A stretch of 43,228 nucleotides of DNA from JBCAWW01 sp039024315 (GTDB taxonomy: Bacteria > Bacteroidota > Bacteroidia > J057): positions 1 through 43,228 of the forward strand of contig JBCCQN010000046.1 in the NCBI GenBank assembly GCA_039024315.1, in the 5' to 3' direction. This document shows, one piece after another, positions 16,137 through 24,393 of this stretch. The notes below the pieces were generated by a model. That model did not search any database. It was not told the DNA's origin and saw only the letters and a program-made list of their open reading frames with translations. Position numbers and translations under genes: made by a program. Numbering within the stretch: the stretch's first letter is position 1; every line of letters begins with the position of its first letter.

Positions 16137-17018
16137 ATGAAAGCATTGGTATTCCCAGGTCAAGGTGCTCAGTTTGTTGGAATGGGACAGACGCTCTACG
16201 ACAATTTTGATAAGGCAAAAGCGCTTTTCGAACAAGCAAATGAAATCCTGGGCTTTGATATCAAGTCTTTGATGTTTGAGGGGACAGATGAAGATCTCAA
16301 AAGGACTTCTGTAACCCAACCTGCTATTTTTATCCACTCTGTAGTAGCGGCTAAAGTCAATCAGTTGATGGAAGGTGCCGCGATGGTGGCGGGTCATTCC
16401 TTAGGAGAGTTTTCGGCTTTGACCGCCGCAGGGGCTCTGAGCTTTGAAGATGGCCTTAAACTGGTATCCATTCGGGCCAATGCCATGCAAAAGGCTTGTG
16501 ATTTAGCAGAGAGTACGATGGCCGCTATTTTGGGTATGGAAGATGCGATAGTAGAAGAAATCTGTGCTTCTATCGAAGGAGAAACCGTCGTTCCCGCCAA
16601 CTATAATACACTAGGTCAATTAGTGATTTCAGGCAGTAAAGCGGGCATCGCCCAAGCGATTGAAATTGCCAAGGAAAAAGGCGCCCGTAGAGCCCTTGAG
16701 TTGCCGGTAAATGGAGCATTTCACTCTCCTTTTATGGAACCTGCACGCTTGGAGCTTGCCGAGGGAATCGAAAAAGCGGCTATCGCCAATACACAGATCC
16801 CCGTTTATCAAAATGTTGATGCCGCTCCCCATACCGAGGCCAGCGAAATCAAGACGAACCTTCTCGCCCAGTTGACGGCGTCGGTCCGTTGGACTCAAAC
16901 GGTACAAAATATGGTAGCAGCAGGCGCCAACGAATTTATAGAGGTAGGACCGGGCAAAGCCCTAAGCGGCATGATCAAAAAGGTAGATCGTAAGCTACCG
17001 GTAAGTCAAGTCAACTAA
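16137..17018 (+). CDS. fabD: Malonyl-CoA:ACP transacylase
   Basis: 293 residues, standard FabD length. It loads malonate from CoA onto acyl carrier protein for fatty acid synthesis in the cytosol. The N-terminal VFPGQGAQFVGMG, the nucleophile elbow GHSLGE (Ser88) and the catalytic His196 in NGAFHSPFM are present, and the C-terminus reads EVGPGKALSGMIKKV. The start ATG is preceded by a candidate promoter. The stop overlaps that of the convergent repeat-protein gene by four bases. Other fab genes are not in the window apart from the FabG-like SDR next door. Confidence 0.96.
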   Translation: MKALVFPGQGAQFVGMGQTLYDNFDKAKALFEQANEILGFDIKSLMFEGTDEDLKRTSVTQPAIFIHSVVAAKVNQLMEGAAMVAGHSLGEFSALTAAGALSFEDGLKLVSIRANAMQKACDLAESTMAAILGMEDAIVEEICASIEGETVVPANYNTLGQLVISGSKAGIAQAIEIAKEKGARRALELPVNGAFHSPFMEPARLELAEGIEKAAIANTQIPVYQNVDAAPHTEASEIKTNLLAQLTASVRWTQTVQNMVAAGANEFIEVGPGKALSGMIKKVDRKLPVSQVN

Positions 17019-18751
17019 TTTGAAAACTCGTCGTCGGTAACCTTGGTGTCTTGATAAAAACACTGAGAGGGATTGCCTCGATTCATATCGAAGTAAAAGC
17101 TTATTTCGGTCCGGAATGGCACGGGATTACCATTTAGTAAAACGGGAACATATTCTACGTCGGGCAGTAGGTATTCACAAAGCCGGGTAAGATAGGGTAA
17201 GCTAGCCATTACTTCGTGCCGGATGTAGTGGCCTTCTTCATCAATCCAAATCCGGAAGCGCACTTCCCCTTCTAGCTCGAGTTTACGGGCCGTTTCGGGA
17301 TAGGGAATACGATCAAGGATATCCTGCATATTCTGTGGATAGATGGCAACTTCTGGCATCCAAGGAATGTTTACTTCGCGCTCTAGATCCCAATAGTCAA
17401 GTCCTGAAGTAGGTATTTCGGGTCGCCAATCAAAACTCATTTCCATTACAGGCGAGATTGAATTATCAAATTCCAGATGATGTTCTAATGCGCTCAAGTC
17501 CTCCGTATCTAGAAATGTGCGAAACCTGAACGAAGGTCGTTCCACAAATATCACGGGCGCAAAAAAATTAGGCGCGCTCAGACCTGCAAAACCTTTGACA
17601 ATAGGCGTAAGTCCCTTGGTGTCGATAGGATCAAATAAGGGAGCAAGAGCATAAACGGGGGCTTTCCAATCTGGAATCCTTTGCGAAAAATCATATAAAA
17701 CTGCTTCAAAGGGTAGCGGCTGCAAAATGTGACTTAGCGCTTCCGTTTCCAATGGCAGGTAGAAGGCTGAGCGTTCCACGGAGGGGACAGCTAGCCCTAA
17801 AGGCATCTCTATTTTACGGCTCAAAACAAGCGCAGGACTTAGCTCAATCGAGACAGTATCTAAGCCTTCACAATCCAGCGGCAAATAAAAAGCCGAGCGT
17901 TCCACGGAGGGGACATAAACCCCCAACGGTATTTCCACTTTATGAGTCAAACACCTAGTCAGTTCGGTTTTCAGCGGGAGAGTGCTAATTGCCTCTGTTT
18001 CGAGGGGTAAATACTGGCTCTTCCATCCCAGCAGAGGCTGCATATCTAAGCTCGGCCAAGATAGGACAGGAGTAATATCTGAGCTCTTGAGACGGGAAAG
18101 CTCAATACTTGCTAGTCCTTCGGTCTCCAAAGGAAGGTAAGCCTCCATAAACTCGGGTACGGGAACCACAGGACGCTTTATGGACAGAAATGAACGCTCT
18201 ACAATAGTAGCGGGCGGTATCTTTTTATTGACCGCTACCAATTCGTTTGCATCCAAACTGATATAAGGCAATTGGTAGGGGATATGCTGAATATAAACAC
18301 CATTTATCACCAAAGGAGTGGTGTAGCTGTAGTCCTTCGCTTCGACAAATGCTAAGGCAGTAAAAGGAGGATTTGCCAGAGGCTTGAATTCGAGTCGGAG
18401 GTCTGTCCAGCCTGCTTCGATGCTATCATTGCCCCAGTTTAAATGCGAAATATATTGCTTGACCCAGCTAGCCAGCTCGGCATTGGTATGGGCGAGTACT
18501 TCGGCTCTTTCGTATTGTATTTGTGAATCTAACCAGACGCGGACAAAAACCAATCCTTCAGACTTGGGGGCACGCACTGAGTCTATCTTGCTTAAAAACT
18601 GATCTAGATTTTGGGGATAGGTGTCCTGACCTTTGGGGCTCTGATTTTGAGCCGAAAGGCGGGGTAAAGACAAGGGTAAAAATAGAAGGATACAGAGCAA
18701 ATAGGTTGTAAAGATCCCCTTCTTCAAACTAGTAAAGATTAAATCGGTCAA
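17015..18751 (-). CDS. Exported protein: 42-residue repeats between two TonB-C-like modules
   Basis: Not a recognised family as a whole. A signal peptide or anchor (KKGIFTTYLLCILLFLPLSLP) is followed by module 1 (residues 45-125), repeats of the YLPLETEGL type, and module 2 (471-556). Module 2 resembles a TonB C-terminal domain (IPYPETARKLELEGEVRFRIWIDEEGH, LNGNPVPFRTEISFYF), and module 1 is its degenerate relative: both begin YPQN(L/M) and share VRVWLD/FRIWID. Repeats start at residues 163, 205, 247, 289, 331, 373, 411 and 453; all steps are 42 residues except one of 38. Both possible starts are TTG; 18727 gives MKKGIF and a better leader behind the TACCTTTG box. Likely periplasmic; function unknown. 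Confidence 0.8.
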   Translation of the reverse strand: MTDLIFTSLKKGIFTTYLLCILLFLPLSLPRLSAQNQSPKGQDTYPQNLDQFLSKIDSVRAPKSEGLVFVRVWLDSQIQYERAEVLAHTNAELASWVKQYISHLNWGNDSIEAGWTDLRLEFKPLANPPFTALAFVEAKDYSYTTPLVINGVYIQHIPYQLPYISLDANELVAVNKKIPPATIVERSFLSIKRPVVPVPEFMEAYLPLETEGLASIELSRLKSSDITPVLSWPSLDMQPLLGWKSQYLPLETEAISTLPLKTELTRCLTHKVEIPLGVYVPSVERSAFYLPLDCEGLDTVSIELSPALVLSRKIEMPLGLAVPSVERSAFYLPLETEALSHILQPLPFEAVLYDFSQRIPDWKAPVYALAPLFDPIDTKGLTPIVKGFAGLSAPNFFAPVIFVERPSFRFRTFLDTEDLSALEHHLEFDNSISPVMEMSFDWRPEIPTSGLDYWDLEREVNIPWMPEVAIYPQNMQDILDRIPYPETARKLELEGEVRFRIWIDEEGHYIRHEVMASLPYLTRLCEYLLPDVEYVPVLLNGNPVPFRTEISFYFDMNRGNPSQCFYQDTKVTDDEFSN

Positions 18752-18765
18752 TTACCAGAGTCAAT

Positions 18766-18773
18766 CAAAGGTA
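18766..18773 (-). promoter_or_regulatory. Probable -7 box of the 42-residue-repeat gene
   Basis: TACCTTTG on the minus strand fits TAnnTTTG. It leaves about 38 bp to the TTG start at 18727. No matching TTTG at 19 bp. Confidence 0.4.
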
Positions 18774-18827
18774 AAAATACAAAGTCAGCGAATAACAATG
18801 CGGGCTAGAAGTGTATTCTGTTGATTT

Positions 18828-19724
18828 TCAAGGTTCATAGGTGATTTTGGGACGGCGAATGAAAGCCTCCAGTAAGTGCTCAAGGGAATTATACTCACCG
18901 GACCAACCCAACAATTCGGCACAGGCTTGGTAAATTCGATCAGCTTTTGCCCCCTCTTTACGCATCGCTTGGATCGACATGCTGCCCGCTGATTTGGAGA
19001 GTTTTTGCCCTTTTGAGTCCAACAAAAGGGGATGATGGGCCCATTGGACGGAGGCTAAGTTGGTAAAAGTTAGCTTTTGGTCAAGCCAAAGTTGAGCAGC
19101 AGTAGAGCTAATCAAATCTTCCCCTCTCACGATGGTATTTACGGCAAATAGGCTATCGTCCACTAGGGAGGCAATTTGATAAGCGGGAATCTTATCCTTA
19201 CGTCTAAGGACAAAATCTGCCATTTTGGGCGGCAGCTTTATCCGCACGTCCCCGCGCCAGCGATCTAGCCATTGGATGGAGCTACCCAGCTCCGTTTTTA
19301 CTCGCCAAGCAATTTGGTTTGCCTCAAAATCTAAGGCTCGATGATAGCAGCGACCTGTATATTGTCCGTTTTCAGACTGAGCAACTATCTGGGATCGGGT
19401 GCAATCGCAAGCAAAAAGAAGGCCTTGCTCTCTGAGCTTTTGTAAAGCGTGATCATAATGTTCGAGACGAAGGTGTTGGCTCCAATTTTGTTCAAAATCC
19501 GCTGGGCCATCTGGTCCCTCGTCCCAATCTATACCTAACCATTGGAGGGTTTGAAAAATATCCTCTACGTACTGGGGGCGCTTACGCGAACGATCCAAAT
19601 CATCAATGCGGAGCAGCAACTGGGCGTTCTCGGCACGAGTCCAAAGCCAAGTCAGCAAAAAATTGCATGCATTGCCAATGTGTAAATAACCACTAGGCGT
19701 AGGGGCGATCCGAGACTTGAACAT
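18828..19724 (-). CDS. gluQ: Glutamyl-Q tRNA(Asp) synthetase
   Basis: 298 residues, about the length of GluQ (YadB), much shorter than full GltX because the anticodon-binding domain is missing. It attaches glutamate to the queuosine base of tRNA(Asp). The N-terminus RIAPTPSGYLHIGN holds the HIGH motif, KLSKS is the KMSKS loop, and the zinc site C-x-C...Y-x3-C is visible as CDCTRSQ and YTGRCYHR. It lies 8 bp downstream of a CrtI-like gene in the same direction, so they are probably cotranscribed. A PTPS/QueD-like gene, a possible queuosine step, starts divergently beyond that partner. Confidence 0.93.
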   Translation of the reverse strand: MFKSRIAPTPSGYLHIGNACNFLLTWLWTRAENAQLLLRIDDLDRSRKRPQYVEDIFQTLQWLGIDWDEGPDGPADFEQNWSQHLRLEHYDHALQKLREQGLLFACDCTRSQIVAQSENGQYTGRCYHRALDFEANQIAWRVKTELGSSIQWLDRWRGDVRIKLPPKMADFVLRRKDKIPAYQIASLVDDSLFAVNTIVRGEDLISSTAAQLWLDQKLTFTNLASVQWAHHPLLLDSKGQKLSKSAGSMSIQAMRKEGAKADRIYQACAELLGWSGEYNSLEHLLEAFIRRPKITYEP

Positions 19725-19732
19725 GTCTCAAT

Positions 19733-21190
19733 TTACACTACTCCATCGACTTTCATTTTTTCGACAGCGATAATTCCACTCAGACAGGCACCGGGGATAC
19801 CTTGACCCGGATAAGTACTATCCCCGCAGATATAGGCTTTTTTACCGTCTAGCCGAGCATCCAACATCTGCCATGGTTTGATGTTCATGTATTGCGGATA
19901 GCCACCGACAAAACCCCATTCTCTAGCCGTCCATTTACGCCATGCACCAGGTGTTGACGCATGCTCAAATATCAAATTGTCGCGCACCAAAAGGCCTTCC
20001 CGTTCAAGCGCAGCATAAATAGCATTTACCAATTCGTCTTTGTTGGTAATTATTTGATTATCAGGATCATGTACATGGGTTGAAACAGAACCCACAAATT
20101 CATCTGGGCCGCAACGAAGAGAATCATCTGGATGGGAGACACTCAAGAAGATGCTATCAGATCCGGTTTGTGGTAAGGGTTCGTCCAGATGTACTTGATG
20201 ATGTAAACAATCAAATTCACGGTGCCGCTTGGAGACAAAGCCAAGAGAAAAAGCACTATTTAGTTCCTTTGATTGCATCACTTTTTTACCTATTCCCCCC
20301 TTGAGCTCACCATCATTAAACAAAGGTAAGGTATTGTTGATCGGGATGGATGAGACCACCGCTTTTGCTATGTGGGTATTTTTGTCCGTAGTGATTTCGT
20401 ATTGACCGCTGCGCGGAACGATTTTCTCGACTGTTTCACGTAGCAAAACACTCCCTCCTTGGCGTTCGATATACATGACCATAGGATCTACTAGTTGTAG
20501 CAAGCCTCCGGGCATGTAGTAGTTGGTGTAGTTGGTATAGCAAAGCGCGGTAGCCCCAAAAAGCACATTAACTTCTTCGAGTTTATTTTGGGCAGTGATC
20601 AGCAATTGTTCATTGACAAAATCGACAAATCGTTGATTATCCCTCAAGCCGTACTTACGCAATAAGCTGTCCATCGAGCGATAAGCGAGCGTGGCAAAGC
20701 TCAGCTGTTTAGGGCGAAAATTACGGGCAGCATGCCATAAATCGATTAGTTTCGAAGGAGGAAAGACTCTTTGCTTGAGTGAGGTTTCCCAAACAAATTG
20801 GCTGATTTTGAAACAATATTGCCAGAATGCCCTTTGTCCTTTGGATCCAAATACCCGTTCCGCTTCGCTTATCCATTGCTCTAAATCATGATAGCGAGTC
20901 ATCATGCTACCGTCCTTGAGATAGACTCGCATCGGCACCTCTAGCACCGTAGGATGCAGTTGGATGCCAGTGGTATCTAGGAGGTATTTTAGCGGCATGT
21001 GTTGGTCTAAGCCCACCAAGGTTGTAGCCCCGCTTTCAAAGATGTAGTGTTTTCTTGGATAAGAGCTAGAGCAGCCACCGGGCAACCAATTTTGTTCGAT
21101 CAACTTGACTTTATGCCCCTCTTTGGCCAGCAAACAGCCCGCTGTCAGGCCAGCCATGCCACTGCCAATGACGACAATTTCTTCACTCAT
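19733..21190 (-). CDS. FAD-dependent CrtI/CrtISO-like oxidoreductase
   Basis: 485 residues from ATG 21190; an in-frame GTG at 21214 would add eight. The N-terminal VVIGSGMAGLTAGCLLAKEGHKV is the FAD-binding Rossmann motif, PGGCSSSY follows, and the C-terminal ICGDSTYPGQGIPGACLSG is the signature of carotenoid desaturases, isomerases and related retinol saturases. Such enzymes act on lipophilic polyenes at the membrane. The exact reaction is not visible, and no other carotenoid gene is in the window. A GC-rich mini-hairpin sits in frame in a surface loop (IVPRSGQYEI). The pairing with gluQ is probably only positional. Confidence 0.85.
   Translation of the reverse strand: MSEEIVVIGSGMAGLTAGCLLAKEGHKVKLIEQNWLPGGCSSSYPRKHYIFESGATTLVGLDQHMPLKYLLDTTGIQLHPTVLEVPMRVYLKDGSMMTRYHDLEQWISEAERVFGSKGQRAFWQYCFKISQFVWETSLKQRVFPPSKLIDLWHAARNFRPKQLSFATLAYRSMDSLLRKYGLRDNQRFVDFVNEQLLITAQNKLEEVNVLFGATALCYTNYTNYYMPGGLLQLVDPMVMYIERQGGSVLLRETVEKIVPRSGQYEITTDKNTHIAKAVVSSIPINNTLPLFNDGELKGGIGKKVMQSKELNSAFSLGFVSKRHREFDCLHHQVHLDEPLPQTGSDSIFLSVSHPDDSLRCGPDEFVGSVSTHVHDPDNQIITNKDELVNAIYAALEREGLLVRDNLIFEHASTPGAWRKWTAREWGFVGGYPQYMNIKPWQMLDARLDGKKAYICGDSTYPGQGIPGACLSGIIAVEKMKVDGVV
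20406..20420 (+). repeat. GC-rich mini-hairpin element inside the CrtI-like gene
   Basis: CCGC-TGC-GCGG-AACG is identical over 15 bases to the intergenic copies at 2230 and 41333, but is read on the minus strand in frame as VPRSG. Confidence 0.6.
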
Positions 21191-21315
21191 TTGTTTCACA
21201 ATAATCCGCTTCACTTTTTTGCACGATCTCCGATATAACCAATGACTTTGTTAAAAGTTTTTCATCAAAAGATTAAACAAAAAGAAATGAAACCTTGTTG
21301 GTGGAATGTCGAATA

Positions 21316-21337
21316 CAGGGAGGGACCTGAAAAACCC
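21316..21337 (+). promoter_or_regulatory. Possible small H-type pseudoknot in the PTPS/QueD leader
   Basis: CAGG (21316-21319) can pair with CCTG (21326-21329), and loop GGG (21322-21324) with CCC (21335-21337) across an AAAAA spacer. It ends 26 bases before the start codon. The topology recalls preQ1-type leaders but the loops are shorter than in known classes and the sequence does not match their consensus. Confidence 0.25.
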
Positions 21338-21363
21338 GAAGAGAAAATTAATAGATCAAAAAA

Positions 21364-21780
21364 TTGAGCAAAAGAGTTGCTGTATATCGCAAAGCCCACT
21401 TTAACGCTGCCCATAGGCTGCACAACCCAGACTGGGATGATGCCACTAACCAAAAGGTCTTTGGTAAGTGTAACAATCCTCATTTTCACGGTCATAATTA
21501 TGATTTGATCGTAAAGGTGGTCGGGGAAATTGACCCTAGAACCGGTTATGTCTTAGACATGAAACGGCTCAAGGATGTCATGAAAGCCCATGTGCTAGAT
21601 CGTTTTGATCACAAAAATTTAAATCTCGATACTGAAGAATTTAAAACCCTCAATCCAACCGCCGAAAATATCGCCATTGTCATCTGGGAGATATTACGCG
21701 AGCATTTGGATCCTAAATTGGAATTAACAGTTAGATTATATGAAACCGAACGAAACTTTGTGGAATTCCCCGCAGCCTAA
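21364..21780 (+). CDS. 6-pyruvoyl-tetrahydropterin synthase / QueD family
   Basis: 138 residues. The enzyme acts on 7,8-dihydroneopterin triphosphate, the product of FolE, encoded by the overlapping next gene. The zinc ligands His17, His42 and His44 and the catalytic Cys36 are all present (AHFNAAH, GKCNNPHFHGHNY). GKCNNP..HGHNY, GEIDPRTGYVLDM and LYETERN look more like the PTPS (tetrahydrobiopterin) branch than classic QueD (queuosine), but QueD activity cannot be excluded. The start must be TTG 21364: an in-frame TAG lies 12 bases upstream and the first ATG is deep inside the protein. A small fold may lie in the leader. Confidence 0.88.
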   Translation: MSKRVAVYRKAHFNAAHRLHNPDWDDATNQKVFGKCNNPHFHGHNYDLIVKVVGEIDPRTGYVLDMKRLKDVMKAHVLDRFDHKNLNLDTEEFKTLNPTAENIAIVIWEILREHLDPKLELTVRLYETERNFVEFPAA

Positions 21781-22474
21781 TGGGGAAAACGGCCACGCAA
21801 ATGGTAATGGCTACCACCTAGGGAAACACGGTCATGATGAGGAGATAGGAGATGCCCACATTGCAACTTCCGTTGATACCCCCTTACGACCCGATGCCTT
21901 TGATATAGACGATGAAACCAAAATGGACCTCATTGCAGGCCATTTTCGCCACATTATGGAGATCCTGGGACTCGACCTCACCGACGATAGCCTCAATGGT
22001 ACCCCGAGACGAGTAGCGAAGATGTATGTCAAGGAAATTTACAGTGGCCTTGACCCCAAAAATAAGCCAGAAATGCGCTTGTTTGACAACAAATATCAGT
22101 ACAATGAGATGCTCGTAGAGAAGGATATTACTTTCTATTCGAACTGTGAGCACCACTTTGTGCCTATTATCGGCAAAGCACATATTGCCTACATTTCTTC
22201 GGGTAAAGTGATTGGGCTGTCAAAGCTCAACCGCATCGTGCGCTATTATGCAGCGCGTCCCCAAGTACAAGAACGACTGACTCGTCAGATCGCGGAAGAG
22301 CTCAAACAGGCTCTCGGTACGGAGGATATTGCGGTGGTGATCGATGCCGAACACTTATGCGTTAGCTCACGTGGTGTACAGGACATCACCAGCTCAACAG
22401 TAACCTCGGAGTACGGTGGCAAGTTCAAAGACCCAGAGGTAAAAGCTGAGTTTTTGAAGTATTTGGAGATGTAA
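21740..22474 (+). CDS. folE: GTP cyclohydrolase I
   Basis: 244 residues. It converts GTP to 7,8-dihydroneopterin triphosphate, the entry to folate, biopterin and queuosine routes. The zinc ligands Cys136, His139 (NCEHH) and Cys207 (EHLCVSSRG) and the GTP-binding segment SGKVIGLSKLNRIVRYYA are intact. The first ~45 residues are a poorly conserved Gly/Asn/His-rich stretch (NGENGHANGNGYHLGKHGH). The ATG lies inside the end of the upstream gene, a 41-bp overlap in another frame, so translation is probably coupled. A perfect terminator follows the stop. Confidence 0.95.
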   Translation: MKPNETLWNSPQPNGENGHANGNGYHLGKHGHDEEIGDAHIATSVDTPLRPDAFDIDDETKMDLIAGHFRHIMEILGLDLTDDSLNGTPRRVAKMYVKEIYSGLDPKNKPEMRLFDNKYQYNEMLVEKDITFYSNCEHHFVPIIGKAHIAYISSGKVIGLSKLNRIVRYYAARPQVQERLTRQIAEELKQALGTEDIAVVIDAEHLCVSSRGVQDITSSTVTSEYGGKFKDPEVKAEFLKYLEM

Positions 22475-22500
22475 CTTTAGCTTAGATAATGATTTACTCA

Positions 22501-22538
22501 AAAACGCCCTCCAACAAATAATTGGAGGGCGTTTTTTT
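22501..22538 (+). terminator. Bidirectional terminator between folE and the protease gene
   Basis: Perfect 14-bp arms AAAACGCCCTCCAA/TTGGAGGGCGTTTT with a 7-nt loop and seven Ts on the plus strand; the A-run on the left side also provides Ts for the leftward gene at 22558. Confidence 0.92.
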
Positions 22539-22557
22539 ATCGCTAAACCTTAGGGAA

Positions 22558-24393
22558 TCAGGGGCGTTTAGTAAACAATGTCTGGTACCAAGTGCCGGTA
22601 AAATCAACCCAATCATTTTTACCATTTTCTTCTATGTGGTTCGGTTGATAGTGAGTTTTCATTCTATTGTACTCCATCTTAGTAACTCCATCCCCTTCCG
22701 TACCTAGATTTCCGGGATCTTTGAGGATAACCATTTTTTTCTGAGAGGAGCCTTCCCCTTCAGTGTAAACACCCACCACTAAAACTGCATGAAAAAAACT
22801 CTGTGATTGATCAGGAAACATCATATCAAAGCGTAAAGCAACCGGCCTCCCTGCTTCCATTTCTTTTTGTAGTGCTTCGAAAGACACAAAAGGTTCTACT
22901 GCATCAGCACCAATGGAAGGAGGAAAGGCTCTGTGCCATGTAGATCGCCCTAGAAAATTTCTATCTCTAAATGAGGCAGTAAAGTCATATCCTTTTTCAC
23001 ACTCACTTGAGTTGGGATCTTTACAGCAAGTAGTTTGTTCAAAAGCATCATTTGCTAAGGCACATTGAGAAATTGCTGAACTAGGGTTATAAAATTTTTC
23101 TACAGAATAGGTTACTGCTGCCCAGCACCAATATGGGGTTTTTTGTCTAGGGACATCAATCGACAATTCAGTTACATTTCTCGTCTCCTCCTCTACCGGA
23201 TCGGGGGCACCTGCCTCATCTGTACCGGCAACATGATAGACCAAAATATTTTGCTTGAGATTGGGATCTCTCCTACTGGTGCCTGTGGTCGTATAGCTCG
23301 GGACGTAAATATTTGCCCCTTGCACGGCAAAGCAACCATAAACCTTTAGGCCGGCAGGTATTTGTAAACCATTTACCTTTACCCATTTCCCGCCACTTTT
23401 TTTATAAACCAAAAAGCGAAAAGGATCGGTAGTACTACTGCCTTGTCCCCCAAGGACCAGCAGCTGGTCAGACATCTTGATATCGGACACATAAGAAATA
23501 GCCTCAGGCGCAAAAGACAAATATTCTTCCTGCTGCCATTGGCCATCTGCTTGGCGGTGAAAAATTACCCCTGAAACAGGATTGGCTTCCCCAGCTACCT
23601 CTCGAGGACGACTGGACCCCATGACGATATAATCTCCCGCTATCGCCGCTTGGGAGCCTAAGAAGGAGATCTTCTTCTCAGAGTCAAACCGGACAACATT
23701 ATCCCAACGCTGGCTTGCATTTAATTTGTAAAGGCTGCATACATTCCGATTGGTAGAGCTGTTACCTCCTAACAGTAATTGATTGGTCTTTGGATCTGAG
23801 GCAACATCAAATCCAGGGTTTAAATCTTGTACCTTCAGACAAGTTTTGGCCGCAGCATTAAACTGAAATACTTGTGTATTACGATTCCAATTGCCCGTCG
23901 TAAGAACCAGTAGATTACCTTCTAGCTTAAAGCGTTTAGAGAGCCCCTTGACAATCTCTGCATTAATCTGGACTCTCTGATCTTCCCACACATCAGTATT
24001 TGGATTTCTTTTATAGATATACATCTGCCTGTTGTCTAAACTACCGGCGACAAAAGCCAGATCACCTGATATCGACAGATGAAAGCCCAAATAGTTGGCA
24101 GAGGTCTGGGTTAATTGCTGCTTAAATACCCAATTATCTTGGGTACCTATTTTCTCGTTTTTATAAACATATACTGCTCCACTGTAAGCGCCTTTTTCAT
24201 TTTGGGCATAGGGAAATCCCACTATCATATAATCACCCGAAACATCAATCGTATTGCGATTATCAATTTTGGTAATCTTTATGGGCGCTTGCGGGCTGAT
24301 AGGAATGGAGCCCTTGGACTCTAGCGCTTGCCCCGCTAGGGAATTAAGTAGCAGACTTAAGACTGCCACTAAAAGGATTCTAGTCGTTTTCAT
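22558..24393 (-). CDS. Secreted papain-like cysteine protease (AvrRpt2/C70-like) with propeller-like N-terminal region
   Basis: 611 residues. The signal peptide MKTTRILLVAVLSLLLNSLAGQ is followed by ~380 residues of short repeats of the type DYMIVGFPYAQNEKGAYSGAVYVYK, SGDLAFVAGS and GDYIVMGSS, like FG-GAP or integrin-type propeller blades. The C-terminal 210 residues are a papain-fold protease: PYWCWAAV with Cys423, FHAVLVVGVY with His535, then VILKDPGN giving the third residue. QCALANDAFEQTTCCKDPNSSEC is the disulfide-rich insert of bacterial C70-like proteins. No T9SS domain ends the protein. Role unknown: predation, competition or nutrient release are guesses. No immunity-like gene is adjacent. 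Confidence 0.82.
   Translation of the reverse strand: MKTTRILLVAVLSLLLNSLAGQALESKGSIPISPQAPIKITKIDNRNTIDVSGDYMIVGFPYAQNEKGAYSGAVYVYKNEKIGTQDNWVFKQQLTQTSANYLGFHLSISGDLAFVAGSLDNRQMYIYKRNPNTDVWEDQRVQINAEIVKGLSKRFKLEGNLLVLTTGNWNRNTQVFQFNAAAKTCLKVQDLNPGFDVASDPKTNQLLLGGNSSTNRNVCSLYKLNASQRWDNVVRFDSEKKISFLGSQAAIAGDYIVMGSSRPREVAGEANPVSGVIFHRQADGQWQQEEYLSFAPEAISYVSDIKMSDQLLVLGGQGSSTTDPFRFLVYKKSGGKWVKVNGLQIPAGLKVYGCFAVQGANIYVPSYTTTGTSRRDPNLKQNILVYHVAGTDEAGAPDPVEEETRNVTELSIDVPRQKTPYWCWAAVTYSVEKFYNPSSAISQCALANDAFEQTTCCKDPNSSECEKGYDFTASFRDRNFLGRSTWHRAFPPSIGADAVEPFVSFEALQKEMEAGRPVALRFDMMFPDQSQSFFHAVLVVGVYTEGEGSSQKKMVILKDPGNLGTEGDGVTKMEYNRMKTHYQPNHIEENGKNDWVDFTGTWYQTLFTKRP

Noticed and set aside
20432..20452. 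Partial parS-like site (TGTTTCACGT) near the palindrome consensus
   Set aside because: Only the left half and centre match; the right half reads AGCAAA instead of GAAACA, and it lies in the middle of a coding region.
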